Origin: Bombyx mori
Taxonomy: Eukaryota; Arthropoda; Insecta; Lepidoptera; Bombycidae
Assembly (NCBI RefSeq): GCF_030269925.1
Contig: NC_085126.1
Span: 6,388,501-6,452,500, forward strand
Direction of reading: 5' to 3'
DNA: 64,000 nt
The notes beneath the pieces were generated by a model. That model was given only the letters and a program-made list of their open reading frames with translations. It was not told where the DNA came from and did no database searches. The position numbers were made by a program, and so were the translations under genes. Shown here one piece after another: positions 1 to 10,170 of this stretch; position 1 is the first letter of the stretch, and each line of letters opens with the position of its first letter.

Positions 1-468
1 CTATCTAATTCTTGTTTTACTTCATTTCTTATGGCGTGTGGAACATTTCTTATCGGTTTAATTTCAAATTTAGGGTTTTCTATGAGGTCAATATCATACT
101 CAAATTTTTTGTACCAACGTACCCTTTTAAATATGTCATCATTGGTTGAACTTTCTTTCAATGTTTCAACCCGTGCGACTAATCCCAACTTCTCACAACT
201 GTTTAGTCTTAAGACTGGTGTGACTCTTTCAGCTACAACTTTAAATAGTATTTTAACAGTTTTCCCTTTTATTTTGTATTGTAACTTCACTTCTCCAAGT
301 AGGTACTAACATTCTGTTATTTGAGAAACTTGTTAAATTTTTAGTGCAACTTGGTTGTGTACAAACTTGAGTTTTCTGTACTATGAATTTTGGAAGGACG
401 TTGCACTCTGCACCATTATTAAGCTTTGCCGTAAATTTGGTGTTACCAGTTTGGACACTTTCTGCCAA
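1..468 (-). pseudogene. Degenerate Ty3/gypsy-like pol fragment (protease to start of RT)
   Basis: Reading on the minus strand, 468-253 has a retropepsin-like stretch (the motif LNNGAECNVLP, resembling an aspartic-protease D-G-A active site with the catalytic D changed to N). After a frame change, 250-1 continues into a linker and the start of a reverse transcriptase (PHAIRNEVKQELDR, as in gypsy-type pol before the first RT motif). The frame is broken at least once and the element runs off the left edge, so only a remnant is visible. No LTR can be seen. An alternative is another LTR-retrotransposon clade; the gypsy assignment rests on the protease-to-RT spacing and motif wording. Confidence 0.5.
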
Positions 469-532
469 TCTTTGGAGTTGCCAACACTTAATTATCCAAT
501 AAAGAGTAGTATTTTCTTCTAAAGTATTTATT

Positions 533-877
533 TTATTTTTTCGTTTCGTTCAAATATTTATTTACAATAACCCTAAAATCAAACATACTTATTGGTATTC
601 CAATATCATTCACGACTAACAGATGAGACTTAAAACTTTCTTCCGCAGATTTCGACAGTGCAATTGGTCTACCAACACCCTTGGTATGCTTTTGCTTTAA
701 TTTATAAAATAAAGTTACGAGCGGTATATTAAACCTTTCTGAAGCTCTCATCCTAGTTGAGGCTCCCGATCGGATTTTATCTAGGGCTTCCTCTAAAATA
801 GCTGTGGTATAATTTGATTTTACGGCATATTTACGCACACCGGGCTTAATCACTTGCTTTTCGTGGCATTTTATCAA
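533..877 (-). pseudogene. Pogo/Tigger-like transposase N-terminus (psq-type HTH)
   Basis: A 114-codon open frame. Residues ~25-70 form a Pipsqueak/CENP-B-type helix-turn-helix (ALDKIRSGASTRMRASERF, then PLVTLFYKLKQKH and GVGRPIALS), the DNA-binding head of pogo-group transposases and of domesticated psq proteins. The usual family is 400-600 residues with a DDE catalytic domain, and none of that is seen here, so this is an N-terminal fragment. It lies just right of the gypsy remnant, on the same strand. It could also be one exon of a host psq-domain gene, but its setting among dead transposons favours a transposon remnant. Confidence 0.55.
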
Positions 878-1574
878 CCTGTAACAGTAGAAGAAAAGTA
901 TAATAAATTACAACTCAATATGACAAAGTTAACCTTAAAAATAAAATTGGCATTGGATAACATTGAATCGTTCAAAGTTACACCAACTTAAAATAAATTT
1001 ACAATATTCTTTTCAATATATAATCAATTTTGGTCAAAAAATATTTTAAAATCACAAAATTATAAGAAAAAAGGCAAGTTGAATAAATATTTCACCTCTA
1101 GAAACAAAAAAAAAAACAGTGTTTTACATACATTTTCTAATTTCATTCAGATTTCTGTTTTTTCTTGTTGATCACCACGAAGAGAAAAGGCGCTAAAGTT
1201 TTGAAAACTTATTGACAACTGACAATTTGAAATTTTGAATATCTCAAGTTCCGTTTCATATAATTAAATAAGTAACCAAACAAAAAATTCTTGAAAAAAA
1301 TATGTATATACATATATAAATCTTGCAAACAGGTTTTATGTAAAGTTATACGGAAATTAAAAGTTACCCAACTTGACTGTACTTCTGGTGTGTATTTAAT
1401 TAAATCATGAATGAATTCGTGATTGTATTTATTGATTGGTTGGGATAAATGTAGATAATTAATATAATAATACCTTTAATAATACTGAAATTGTAAATAT
1501 TTAATTTAGTTTGACATGTTCATATTTTTCCCACTTTAGAAAGCTGAACTGATTCCAGTTGTTGTGTACTGACT
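878..1574. other. AT-rich stretch, no gene seen
   Basis: About 700 bases of AT-rich sequence with homopolymer runs. I see no open frame with recognisable content and no clear repeat. Confidence 0.5.
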
Positions 1575-1998
1575 ACTTCGAAAAGCGGTATGACATGAGA
1601 ATCCTCTCATCGTGGCCACCGGAAATTACATAACTGATCCTGCGGACCAAATCGAAAACAGTCGACGTCGCCCAAAACACGTTATGTCGGATCCTCCCGA
1701 TCCACTCACGGCGTTTTTAGGTACCCCAAGCACCGGTCATCGTTCTCGTCGAATCCGTCGCTTGCGACGAAGTGCTCGGCGAGTAAATTAACCCACAGAC
1801 ACACCCCATTGAGTTTCTCGTCGGATCTTCTCAGTGGATCGCGTTTCCGATCCGGTGGTAGATTCTGCGAAGTACGGCTCTTGCTAGGGTTCGTGTTAGC
1901 AATATCGTTAGCCCCTAACTAGTAAGTGAGGTGAGCTCACCTACTAGTTAATGTTACGCTGATATGGTCTCTCTAGACCATCAGCTTAGATAGGAAAA
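1575..1998 (+). repeat. Jockey-clade LINE, 3'-terminal fragment (BMC1-like)
   Basis: The left part encodes the degraded C-terminal tail of the LINE reverse transcriptase (GNYITDPADQIENSRRRPK-type wording). It is followed by the conserved 3' UTR (CCGATCCGGTGGTAGATTCT, then GTTAGCAA) and a terminal A-run at about 1990. The same 3' end recurs at 8.7, 20.4, 42.4, 46.9, 59.5 and 63.4 kb. All copies are 5'-truncated, as expected from incomplete reverse transcription. Confidence 0.8.
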
Positions 1999-2293
1999 AA
2001 AAGTGTATTGAGTTCCATTTGTGGAGTAACGACATGGGCCCCGTCATTCGAATTATGTGGCCATCTACAATGTTTTCATCATTCATTCACGTCTCGGAGA
2101 AAAAGAAAATTCGACGATGAAGGTTTTTTGTCAAGCTGAAGATCTGCGTGAGCTCTTGAACATTGGCAGTTAAATGTCTACATTGACATTATTTCTTTGT
2201 GTTTATAAAATCATATAATAGTTTCTCAACAGTTGTTAGGCGATTCAAGCTCAACCGTTGAAACTCAGCTCGCAATTCAATTTTTTTGTTTTC

Positions 2294-2465
2294 TTTTTAT
2301 TGATTAGATGGGTGGATGGGCTTACGGCCCACCTGCAGTGGTTTCCGGAGCCCATAGACATCTACAAACGTAAAGGATGCCATCCCCCTCGAGACATGAG
2401 ATTGAGTTGTAAGGTCTCACTTATAACAGTATAATTTTGGATACTGTTGCCCTTCGTCCGATAAA
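2294..2465 (-). repeat. Divergent Bm1 SINE, 3' part
   Basis: T-run, then TTGATTAGATGGGTGGATG and the CCATAGACATCTACAA block of the Bm1 SINE in reverse orientation, with many substitutions. Clearly older than the copies at 21.4, 55.7 or 63.7 kb. Confidence 0.7.
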
Positions 2466-2499
2466 ATTTTCTATCAATATCTTTTTGAAACAATATCTA

Positions 2500-3120
2500 T
2501 AAGCCCTTGACGACGAAAGAAAGATCTTCCACCGAGCGGGTGATATTGCTCGGTCGTTGCAGAACTTAAATGGTTATTGAAATAATCTTTAAGTAAAATA
2601 GATGTTGGCTAGTTTCGCCTATAAATAACTATTATAAATATTTACTACCTCAATCACGTTTTCCCCCGATCACGAACACAAATCACACCACGTTCGGCAA
2701 TATTCGTTTAACTTCGTACCGCTCGGCCGCAAGCTATCGCGGCACGCAGCGCGAACATCGGTTCGATCGAAATAGACAATCATCATTTTGTCTCTTTCGC
2801 GCACACGAATGAGATGCATTTGACCTTTGACTTTAGCCCTTAAAACTCTTCAGATAAGATTTAAAAAATTAAATTATGGGTGCAAATTGACGTCGAATTT
2901 TGTGGCCTTGAACCGGTTATTCACGACTCACATGTTTAGCATTAAAGTGTATTAAAGACGCGACGTTAAGCTTTAAGACTTTTAAGTTTAATTGCCAATT
3001 GAATAGTTAAAAATATAAAGTGTATAGTTGTTTAATATAGATTAAGTTTAGATTTCATAGTGTTTTCAAATAGTTTTGTTTAATTTAGGTTTAGTAGATA
3101 TAAATAAATCACAATGTAGC
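2500..3120. other. No gene; carries a segment shared with the insert at 61.7 kb
   Basis: At 2518-2555 the sequence GATCTTCCACCGAGCGGGTG and what follows match 61684-61720, where the same segment sits inside an insertion flanked by a 5-bp duplication. This may be LTR-type DNA. The rest (2660-3120) is AT-rich with one GC-rich patch near 2700-2770, and may be the 5' flank of the hAT element to its right. Confidence 0.4.
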
Positions 3121-3149
3121 AATGCTAGTTTACTCTGGGACTTTTTTAA

Positions 3150-4990
3150 AAAGGATCCTTGACGAAAAAGGCGAGGTGTACACTGTTTGGTGATTTATAC
3201 AGTTACAAAACAACAACGGGCAATTTGAAGAGTCATTTACGCAAGCGACATTTGGACGCTTATAAAAGGGTGACTTCAACTCAAATTTCAACGTTGAGGG
3301 AGCTACGACAGTCATCAGCTTTATCACCGCCAACGCCTGCATTGATACAACCTTCAGCCAAGCCAAGCAGTTCGCAAAACAAAATTGTAGAGCTACCCAT
3401 CAATGCCACAGGGCCGTCGGTAGTCCCTTAATCTGGTCTACCTATATTGGTACCGCGAGCTGCGTCTCAACAACAAAGAATAGAAAGGTATGGTGCAGCA
3501 CGAAAAATAACAGCTGTTAAGAAAAAGAAAAAAAAATATTGACCGCGACTTATTAAAATTTATTCTATGACGGATACCCAACATTATCATTGTTGGAAGA
3601 GCAAGCGTTCAAAAAGTTTGCAAGTTGGATACCGGGGTACTCATTACCTAGCCGTAAAATAATTTCTAACATAATGATTCCGGCTCTATACGAGAACTCC
3701 AAAGAAAATTACAAGAAGAACTAAATAACCTTGGATCGCTTAATTATTTATAAGTGTTCCTAACCACTGACTTGTGACACCACGGACCTCACGCGCAAAT
3801 GAGAGTTACATAGCGGTAACTGGGCACTTTATAACAGAGCAATATGAATTAAAGTCATTGATATTCAATTTTTGAAGATACCCATAGTAGCGCAAATATT
3901 GAATCAAAATTACTTGCAATTGTTAATGAATGGGACCTTTATCATAAAATTAATTTCGTCGTTTCTGATAATGCCGCTAACATACAGAAAGCTATATCGG
4001 AAATCGGCCGGAAGCATTATGGTTGTTATGGGCACACATTGAACCTTATTGTACAGGATGCTCTCAATGTCTCCTGTAATTTGGAGAAACTAAAAAAAAA
4101 TGTCAGACATTTTAAAACTAGCACCAGTGCCCTAGAAATGCTTTTGAAGGCGCAAACATTGGAAAATCCCAGTGGTATTCCTAAAAGGAAAGAAAGTGCT
4201 TACGCGGTGGAATTCTACCTACCATATGATAGACAGATTTGTTGAACTTCAACAATTTATAAGAGCGACTGTTGCAGTTCTGAATAAAAATCTCCCGCCA
4301 ATAACAGTAGAGGAATGGCAGCTGTTTGAAGACCTAAAAAAATTCTCAAGCCCTTTGATGACGCCACAAGGACCATGAGCGGGGAAAGTATGTAACCGGC
4401 AGCGCTGTCATAGTTATGACAAGGTGCCTTTTAACAGCTTGTAATAAATTATTCGACGAACCGTTTTGTCCAGCTGCTCTTATGGGCATTAAAGATTTGA
4501 AGGAAGAATTGGAAACTCGGTTTGCAGCAGTGGAAAAAATCCTCGCTACAAATTAACGGTTTTTAGCGACCAAAACGATGTACAATCTACGAAAAAAGAG
4601 AGTTCAAGAAATGTTTATAGATTTGTTTGTGAAAGAGGAAATCAAGAAACAGTAGCATCATCATCAAACCAGCTATCACGTATTGATAACGACCCTTTCT
4701 CCTCTTGGAATATTTTAAATGAAATTGTTGGCTCACGACATTCAGTTTGAATTTCACTGTCAACAGCAATAAAAGAAGTGTGAAAGTGACGAAATGTTGC
4801 CGGTCTTCAATAGCGAAGAAAAATTTAATTGCCCCCTTGAGTGGTGGAGGCATCGATATATTACCACTAGATAACGCATCACATACAAAAACCAAACACA
4901 AAAATGGCATCGACTAACTGATCTGACTACACCATCAAGTGGAGAAAAACGATGTATAATATAATAATTGTAACCTAAACTATGCCTTTT
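3150..4990 (+). pseudogene. hAT-superfamily (ZBED-like) transposase, decayed
   Basis: Several frames in the same direction spell one protein. 3159-3431 is a BED-type zinc-finger region with damaged first cysteines (KSHLRKRH retained). 3960-4170 carries the hAT core (SDNAANIQKA, then GCYGHTLNLIVQDAL). 4180-4370 continues with RWNSTYHMIDRFVELQQFIR. 4440-4600 has a further fragment (FDEPFCPAALMGIKDLKEEL). In ZBED/hAT proteins these parts follow each other in one reading frame of ~600 residues. Here there are at least four frame changes or stops, so the gene is dead. I could not identify 8-bp duplications or CAGTG-type ends with confidence. Confidence 0.75.
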
Positions 4991-5425
4991 CCCCAAGCAA
5001 TAAAGTGCAGTTTAGATTATTTTAACATTCACTTACGACCTTACGCCATGAATGACAGAAAAAGATAGTCTTTTACAATAACTTTTATTCCAAATTTAAC
5101 CTTATCTCCTTAAAAATAAATCAAAAATTTACACGCATAGCATTTTACTTACGCCCTTTTAAACTTACGATATTAAGACTACTGCTCCGAACAGAGTATT
5201 ACGGAGTCGCACTTTATACTTTTTTTGTAAGAATATTTTGAGTAATTTATTTTTTATTATGTTTTTTTAATTCATATTCATTCAATTTTTTCAATTTAAT
5301 TCCTTATGATTAACAACAAATATTGTATAACTATAGATAATTATACCTGAGTTAGCTATATTGTACCTTGCACATCGGTGGGGAAAAGGGATAAGAGCTT
5401 TTTAAATCACAACAACATAATCCTC
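4991..5425. other. AT-rich stretch, no gene seen
   Basis: Low-complexity AT-rich DNA right of the hAT remnant. Probably the element's non-coding 3' side; no open frame with recognisable content. Confidence 0.4.
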
Positions 5426-5426
5426 A

Positions 5427-5606
5427 TCAAATTGTTTTATTTATTAAATACATGTCAGATTCGGTAAAATGGTCTGCACAAACCACACTGGAGCAATTAG
5501 GTTTGAAATAATTGTCGCTTCTTTTTTCTTTTATTACTCTGTTATTAAATCTGTAAAAATGTAAAAACAAATTCCAGTTTACAGATTTCACTTCGCCGTC
5601 CGTTGT
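5427..5606 (-). pseudogene. THAP-type zinc-finger fragment
   Basis: On the minus strand an open frame ends with FKPNCSSVVCADHFTESD, which matches the second half of a THAP (C2CH) domain. The C..H pair of CADHF is the expected zinc-binding C and H. THAP domains begin P-element-like transposases and many insect host genes. The first half of the domain with the leading C-X2-4-C pair is missing, apparently replaced by the SINE that starts at 5636. Only a remnant can be claimed. Confidence 0.55.
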
Positions 5607-5635
5607 ACAGATGTCTGTTGCATTCGTATCTGATT

Positions 5636-5985
5636 TAGCGATACACGGGGTGTTCGAATCCCAGGCAGGTACCAATTTTTCTAATGAAATACGTACTTAA
5701 CAAATGTTCACAATTGACTTCCACGGTGAACGAATAACATCGTGTAATAAAAATCAAACCCGTAAAATAATTTGCGTAATTACTGGTGGTAGGACCTCTT
5801 GTGAGTCCGCACGAGTAGGTACCACCACCCCACCTATTTCTGCCGTGAAGCAGTAATGCGTTTCGGTTTGAAGGGTGGGGCAGCTATTGTAACTATACTT
5901 GAAACCTTAGAAGTTATATCTCAAGGTGGGTGGCGCATTTACGTTGTAGATGTCTATGGACTCCAGTAACATCTTTATTGACGAG
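5636..5985 (+). repeat. Bm1 SINE, 5'-truncated
   Basis: Starts within the tRNA-like head, retaining the RNA polymerase III B-box (GGTGTTCGAATCCCAGG). It continues through the body (TACCACCACCCCACCTATTT, CAAGGTGGGTGGCGCATTTA) and is broken before the usual tail. The B-box shows that this SINE family is tRNA-derived. Confidence 0.85.
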
Positions 5986-6394
5986 AGTACTTAGTCTTAG
6001 TTAAATAAACCAGAGACGCAACTTCTTCTGTTGAAAGGGGAATGCCCATTTCAGGCCCAAAGCGGACAATAGATTAGAGAAAAAATACTTAGTGCATTAA
6101 TTTTGTCATAAATAAATATGCATTTACTTTCTTCCAAATAAGCGCCACTACAGTTTACAATAAGTAGTTTAAAAAAAGTAACTCTATTGAAAAAAACAAG
6201 ATTTTTATTTTTGCGGGAAAAATATTGCCAGCATCAAAACCTTTTACGTATTAAGTAAACATTTTAAGTATATAAATAAAACATATAAATAAATCATTTT
6301 AACTATTATCATTAATCAATCGATTTTAATCGATTATAAGCACATAAAATAACATCAAAGACGTACCCATTGGACTTTAACTTGTTACTATACT

Positions 6395-6528
6395 TGAGAA
6401 CTTAGAATATATATAACTTATATCTCAAGGTGGGTGGCGCATTTACGTTGTAGATGTCTGTGGGCTCCAGTAACCACTTAACACCAGGGTGGCTGTGAGA
6501 TCGTCTACCCATCTAAGCAATAAAAAAA
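6395..6528 (+). repeat. Bm1 SINE, 3' end
   Basis: Only the last ~130 bases of the family, ending CACCCATCTAAGCAATAAAA-like (here CTACCCATCTAAGCAATAAA). Confidence 0.85.
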
Positions 6529-6719
6529 AACTTAACTAGTATTGTTATTTAAATATGTACAACTATAACAAAAACATAAAAAATTATGTGTATGTGTATC
6601 GTAAAAAAAACATTAAGAAATAAATCAATTATCGGTTATTTAAAAAAATGATCGTTAAATGAATTTCATCTAATTATTTTTCTTTATACTGACAACACTG
6701 ATTTTAATTTGACTGACTG

Positions 6720-7175
6720 GACTTTTTGGCGGGAACGCGAGGAGTGAAGTTGTGTGATTTGTTTTATTTTGTCTATTTCATGGAGTTAATAAGTTTGTAG
6801 CTTATTAACTCCATGGTCTATTTAGTGTTTCTTCGGGATTGAATGTGTAATAATGGTGGTTTATTAACTGTTTAATATCTGTAAAAGTGCACAAACGTGG
6901 GAAAATGAAACAAAGCCGCTGGACGTAACTTCTCGGGATCCTCCAAAAAGTCCACTGAAAAAATCTTAGTAAATGACCACCATTTTATTGAGATTATATT
7001 TCATCCAACTTCATTTCATTTAATTTCATCCCAGTTGATTAATGTATCAAATTAATCATCTTAATTTCATTTCACTCCATATTATCATTTTTCATACAAA
7101 TATGAATATAAATTAAAATAAGACATGACTTAAAGGTCTCAGTTACCAGGTCATAAAATCTAAAAAAAAAAAAAA
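6720..7175 (+). mobile_element. SINE-like retroelement, apparently complete, with 11-bp target duplication
   Basis: Begins GACTTTTTGGCGGGAACGCG and ends GGTCATAAAATC plus an A-run of ~14. The flanks are TTGACTGACTG at both 6709-6719 and 7176-7186, an 11-bp direct duplication, and the poly(A) end marks retroposition. A relative at 56596-57074 has the same 5' end and its own 12-bp duplication, so the 5' boundary is defined twice. A third, 3'-end-only copy is at 54400-54560. I see no tRNA-type A/B box at the head, unlike Bm1, so it may be a 5S/7SL-unrelated or LINE-derived short element. Confidence 0.8.
6779..6815. repeat. 37-bp palindromic insertion with 8-bp target duplication
   Basis: Arms CATGGAGTTAATAAG and CTTATTAACTCCATG (15 bp, perfect inverted repeats) around a 7-base loop. 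GTCTATTT stands on both sides (6771-6778 and 6816-6823). The sister element at 56641 has the unoccupied site with a single GTCTATTT. This is a transposed unit reduced to little more than its two ends. Confidence 0.85.
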
Positions 7176-7529
7176 TTGACTGACTGACACTTCGCTTACT
7201 GCTGATAATAATCTGTTATTAAATAACAAAAAAACAAAATGTATAAAATTTACCACACCTATTATTAGACAAGTAGACACCAATATTACTGTAAGCGGAG
7301 AGACACTGGACATAGATTATACACTTAATACATTTAGGACAAGCAGTCGCAAATGAAATTTGATCGCGATTCGCGTTGCTTTGCCCCTTGGTTGCTGGTG
7401 AATAGCTGTACGTGTAAAATTGGTGTCTATAAATATGAATAAACAAAGTGCATTTATTATTGAAGAAAGTGATGAAAAAATAATGAAAGAAAATGAGTGA
7501 GTACTCTATATACATACATTTTATTATTA

Positions 7530-7952
7530 CTAGTGGTTCCCTGGTAGTCGATATTCGACAATAGTTAATTAAAAATAAAAGTTTGTACACTATTATGATT
7601 CTATTATCTAAGACTATTATATTTCTATAATCACAGATTTCACCAAGACTACACTATAGATAAATAACAATAAACAATAATAACCTATTCTACATTTGAC
7701 TATAGCAATAACATAAGTTTGACAATAAACAAAGAGTATTTAAGTGTGTGTGTGTCAAATATATGGTAGGCGTGTAATATTTTTTTAATGATTAAATGTA
7801 GGTATTATTAATGCTTAATTTTAAAAAAAAAATTAGCATTCTGCACTCCTTCTCTATGTTCTCTTTAAGTGTGGGAAATTTCATACTCCTCCGTCCGCGC
7901 GATTTTCGTAAAAAGGGGTACAAAGTGTTTGGTTCACGTATTAATATATAGA
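7530..7952 (-). mobile_element. Non-autonomous Helitron (family 1)
   Basis: Read on the minus strand it starts TCTATATATTAATACGTGA and ends ...CTAG, inserted between A (7529) and T (7953). A short hairpin (GTCGAATATCGAC) lies just before the CTAG terminus. These are the hallmarks of Helitron ends. No coding capacity. The same family sits at 43354-43773, where an empty site is available for comparison. Confidence 0.8.
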
Positions 7953-8700
7953 TAACAAATGCAGTTAATTTTTTTTTAATTTATGCTTATTACTGCTATA
8001 AAAAGAACCAAATTTTTTTATATTAAAATGAGCGATCTTAAAAGTAGCCCTCTTTTATACACACAAACACACATACATATAATTTCAATTCTCAATAATA
8101 TGCACAGTAGATTTGGGGGAATCGGGATGCTTTCCAATTCAAACATGAATTTTTAGCAGTTTTTCTTAGAGCAATACCAATAAAATTTAGATTAAAATGG
8201 TTGCGGAGGCTTACATTTTCATATATGATGCATTATTATACATAGTTCATTGAAAAATACATACAAAAACTTAAAAAATTAGCTTGACCTAATCCACCTT
8301 AGCTTTTAGGGTGAACCGGGTCACATATGGGGACCTATTTACCTAAAGGTAAGTAACTTTTCAATATCTTTAATCAGTTACAAAACTCTGATGACTAAAT
8401 TAAACCATTTAATATTCTTAAACACCAAATAAAAGTTCTTTTCAATTCAACAGATTTAAATCTCACAAAAGCATTGTGACATCCCAGGTTTGCCCCTAAT
8501 CTACCCCTACTCCCTATTCCCTATTCCAATCTATGGTATGAATATATATATATGTTGGAGTATTTCCACTTTCGGGTAGCGACATGGTAAACGGGCGGTC
8601 TTCGTAAGTCAATAAAACCAGAAATGAACTCAGAGCGTATATTACGCAGGAGCGCTCCGTCCGACACGGCGACTCGCTCGCTTCTGAGCTCGAGAGTTTT
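7953..8700. other. AT-rich stretch, no gene seen
   Basis: Contains an AT microsatellite at ~8545 and a GC-richer 100-base patch (8590-8695) directly before the reverse-oriented jockey tail. No recognisable coding content. Confidence 0.4.
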
Positions 8701-8702
8701 TT

Positions 8703-9440
8703 TTTTGTTTTTTTTTTCCTACCTAAGCTGATAGCCTTAGGGGCTATTTCAGCGTAATCCTAACGTTTGTAGGTGAGCTTACGGGGCTCAAACCTGATGA
8801 CGTTGCTAACACGAACCCTAGCAAGAGCCGCGCTTCGCAGAATCTACTACCGGATCGGAAACGCGACCCACTGAGAAGATCCGACGAGAAACTCAGTGGG
8901 CTGTGTCTGAGAGTTAATTTACTCGTCAAGCCCTTCGTCGCAAGCGATGGGTTCGACGAGAACGGTGACCGGTGCTTGAAGTACCTAAAAGCACCGTTAG
9001 TGGATCGGGAGGATCCGAGATGACGTGTTTTGGGCGACGTCGACTGCTTTCCGTTCTGTCCGCAGGATCGGGAATGTAGTTACCGGCGGCCACGATGAGA
9101 GGGTTCTCGTGTCGTGCCGCTTTATCGAAGTGGCGCATCGACGCCGACTGAAGATACTTACTGATGGACTCTAAGTCCAGGTCGTCATGGAGGTCGACGT
9201 TCCTGACGAACCACGGGGCTCCGACGGCTATCCTGCAAAAACGGGATTGAATAATTTGGAAGGATTTTAAGTGAGTGCGGGCCGCGTGAGCGAACACTAC
9301 ACTTGCATAGGTCATGATGGGAGCTCGAGAGACAACAACGGAGCGTTTTTATAGCAAAGTATCGTGGTGGGACGATGTTGTTTACGATTCTTATCTTGCA
9401 CGTGTTGTTTTCGATGAATGCTTGCACCTGTTGTTTGTCG
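8703..9440 (-). pseudogene. Jockey-clade LINE, C-terminal RT end plus 3' UTR
   Basis: The minus-strand frame 9315-8926 encodes the C-terminal region downstream of the polymerase domain: MTYASVVFAHAARTHLKSFQ, FCRIAVGAPWFVRNVDLHDD, then a basic tail RRPKHVISDPPDPL ending in RRRA. The 3' UTR follows (GTTAGCAACG, AAGCTGATAG in reverse) and an A-run at 8703-8720, shown as T on the plus strand. Upstream of 9315 the frame is lost, so the copy is 5'-truncated and has no catalytic FADD motif. It is the longest-coding member of the family besides 18.8-20.3 kb. Confidence 0.85.
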
Positions 9441-9548
9441 TTCCATCTTTATTAGTCATGAACTAATGGTTTATAAAAACACGTGCCGACACGGCCATCC
9501 TGCTCATGACGCGTCCCTGCGTCAAAATCATGTACTTCACATATAATA

Positions 9549-9610
9549 AGCCTTGAAGCTGAAATAACATCTCAAGGCTATCAGCAGTGTTAGGAAAAAA
9601 AATTTTTTTT
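9549..9610 (+). repeat. Jockey LINE 3'-terminal stub
   Basis: GCTGAAATAACATCTCAAGG, CTATCAGCAGTGTTAGG and an A-run: the last ~55 bases of the jockey-type 3' UTR. A severely 5'-truncated insertion. Confidence 0.7.
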
Positions 9611-10168
9611 TTCGATCATCTGGACATGTCCGTCGCCGACTAACGAGGTATTACGACATTTGATGATGTATATTAGTTTATTAAATACAATCCTACGTAA
9701 GTATATTAATGAATATTATTCTTAAAATCACTTAAATATCGGAATTAGAAAAAGCCCTATGGTTCAATTCTGACATTAGACCAAATCCGAGCAACTTTCA
9801 CTCAGTTCTGAATCAATACCGAGCATGGTAACGTTATTTGGTTGTTATATGATCTGATAATTTTAAGACTCAAGTGTTTTGTTAAAGTCAAATCATAGAT
9901 GAAAAATATCTCTAAAATCTTAGGTGGTAAAAGAGCATGACATATTATTTAAGCTAAAATGTATTTCAATTATTCGCGCACGTATTAATGCATATAGGGT
10001 ACGCCAATGTGACCTAAAAATAATGTGTGCCTTATTTTTACATGTTAATTTCCATTTAATATACTTAATTATGCAAAGATCAGAACAGTCGCGTATATTG
10101 TTGGCAAGTACTCTTGTCTCCGATCCAAGTAATACCGTCGGCTTTATGGTTTCTATTTATTTATTAAA
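9611..10168. other. No gene or repeat recognised
   Basis: AT-rich DNA between the LINE stub and the Tc1 element. Confidence 0.4.
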
Positions 10169-10170
10169 TA

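Noticed and set aside
2500..2960. A host gene promoter because of GC-rich patches and a TATA-like sequence
   Set aside because: Part of it matches an LTR-like insert at 61.7 kb and no downstream host gene is present; the next coding DNA is a dead hAT.
7219..7590. A 123-codon minus-strand open frame as a gene
   Set aside because: Composition-driven frame in AT-rich DNA; half of it overlaps a non-autonomous Helitron and no motif is visible.
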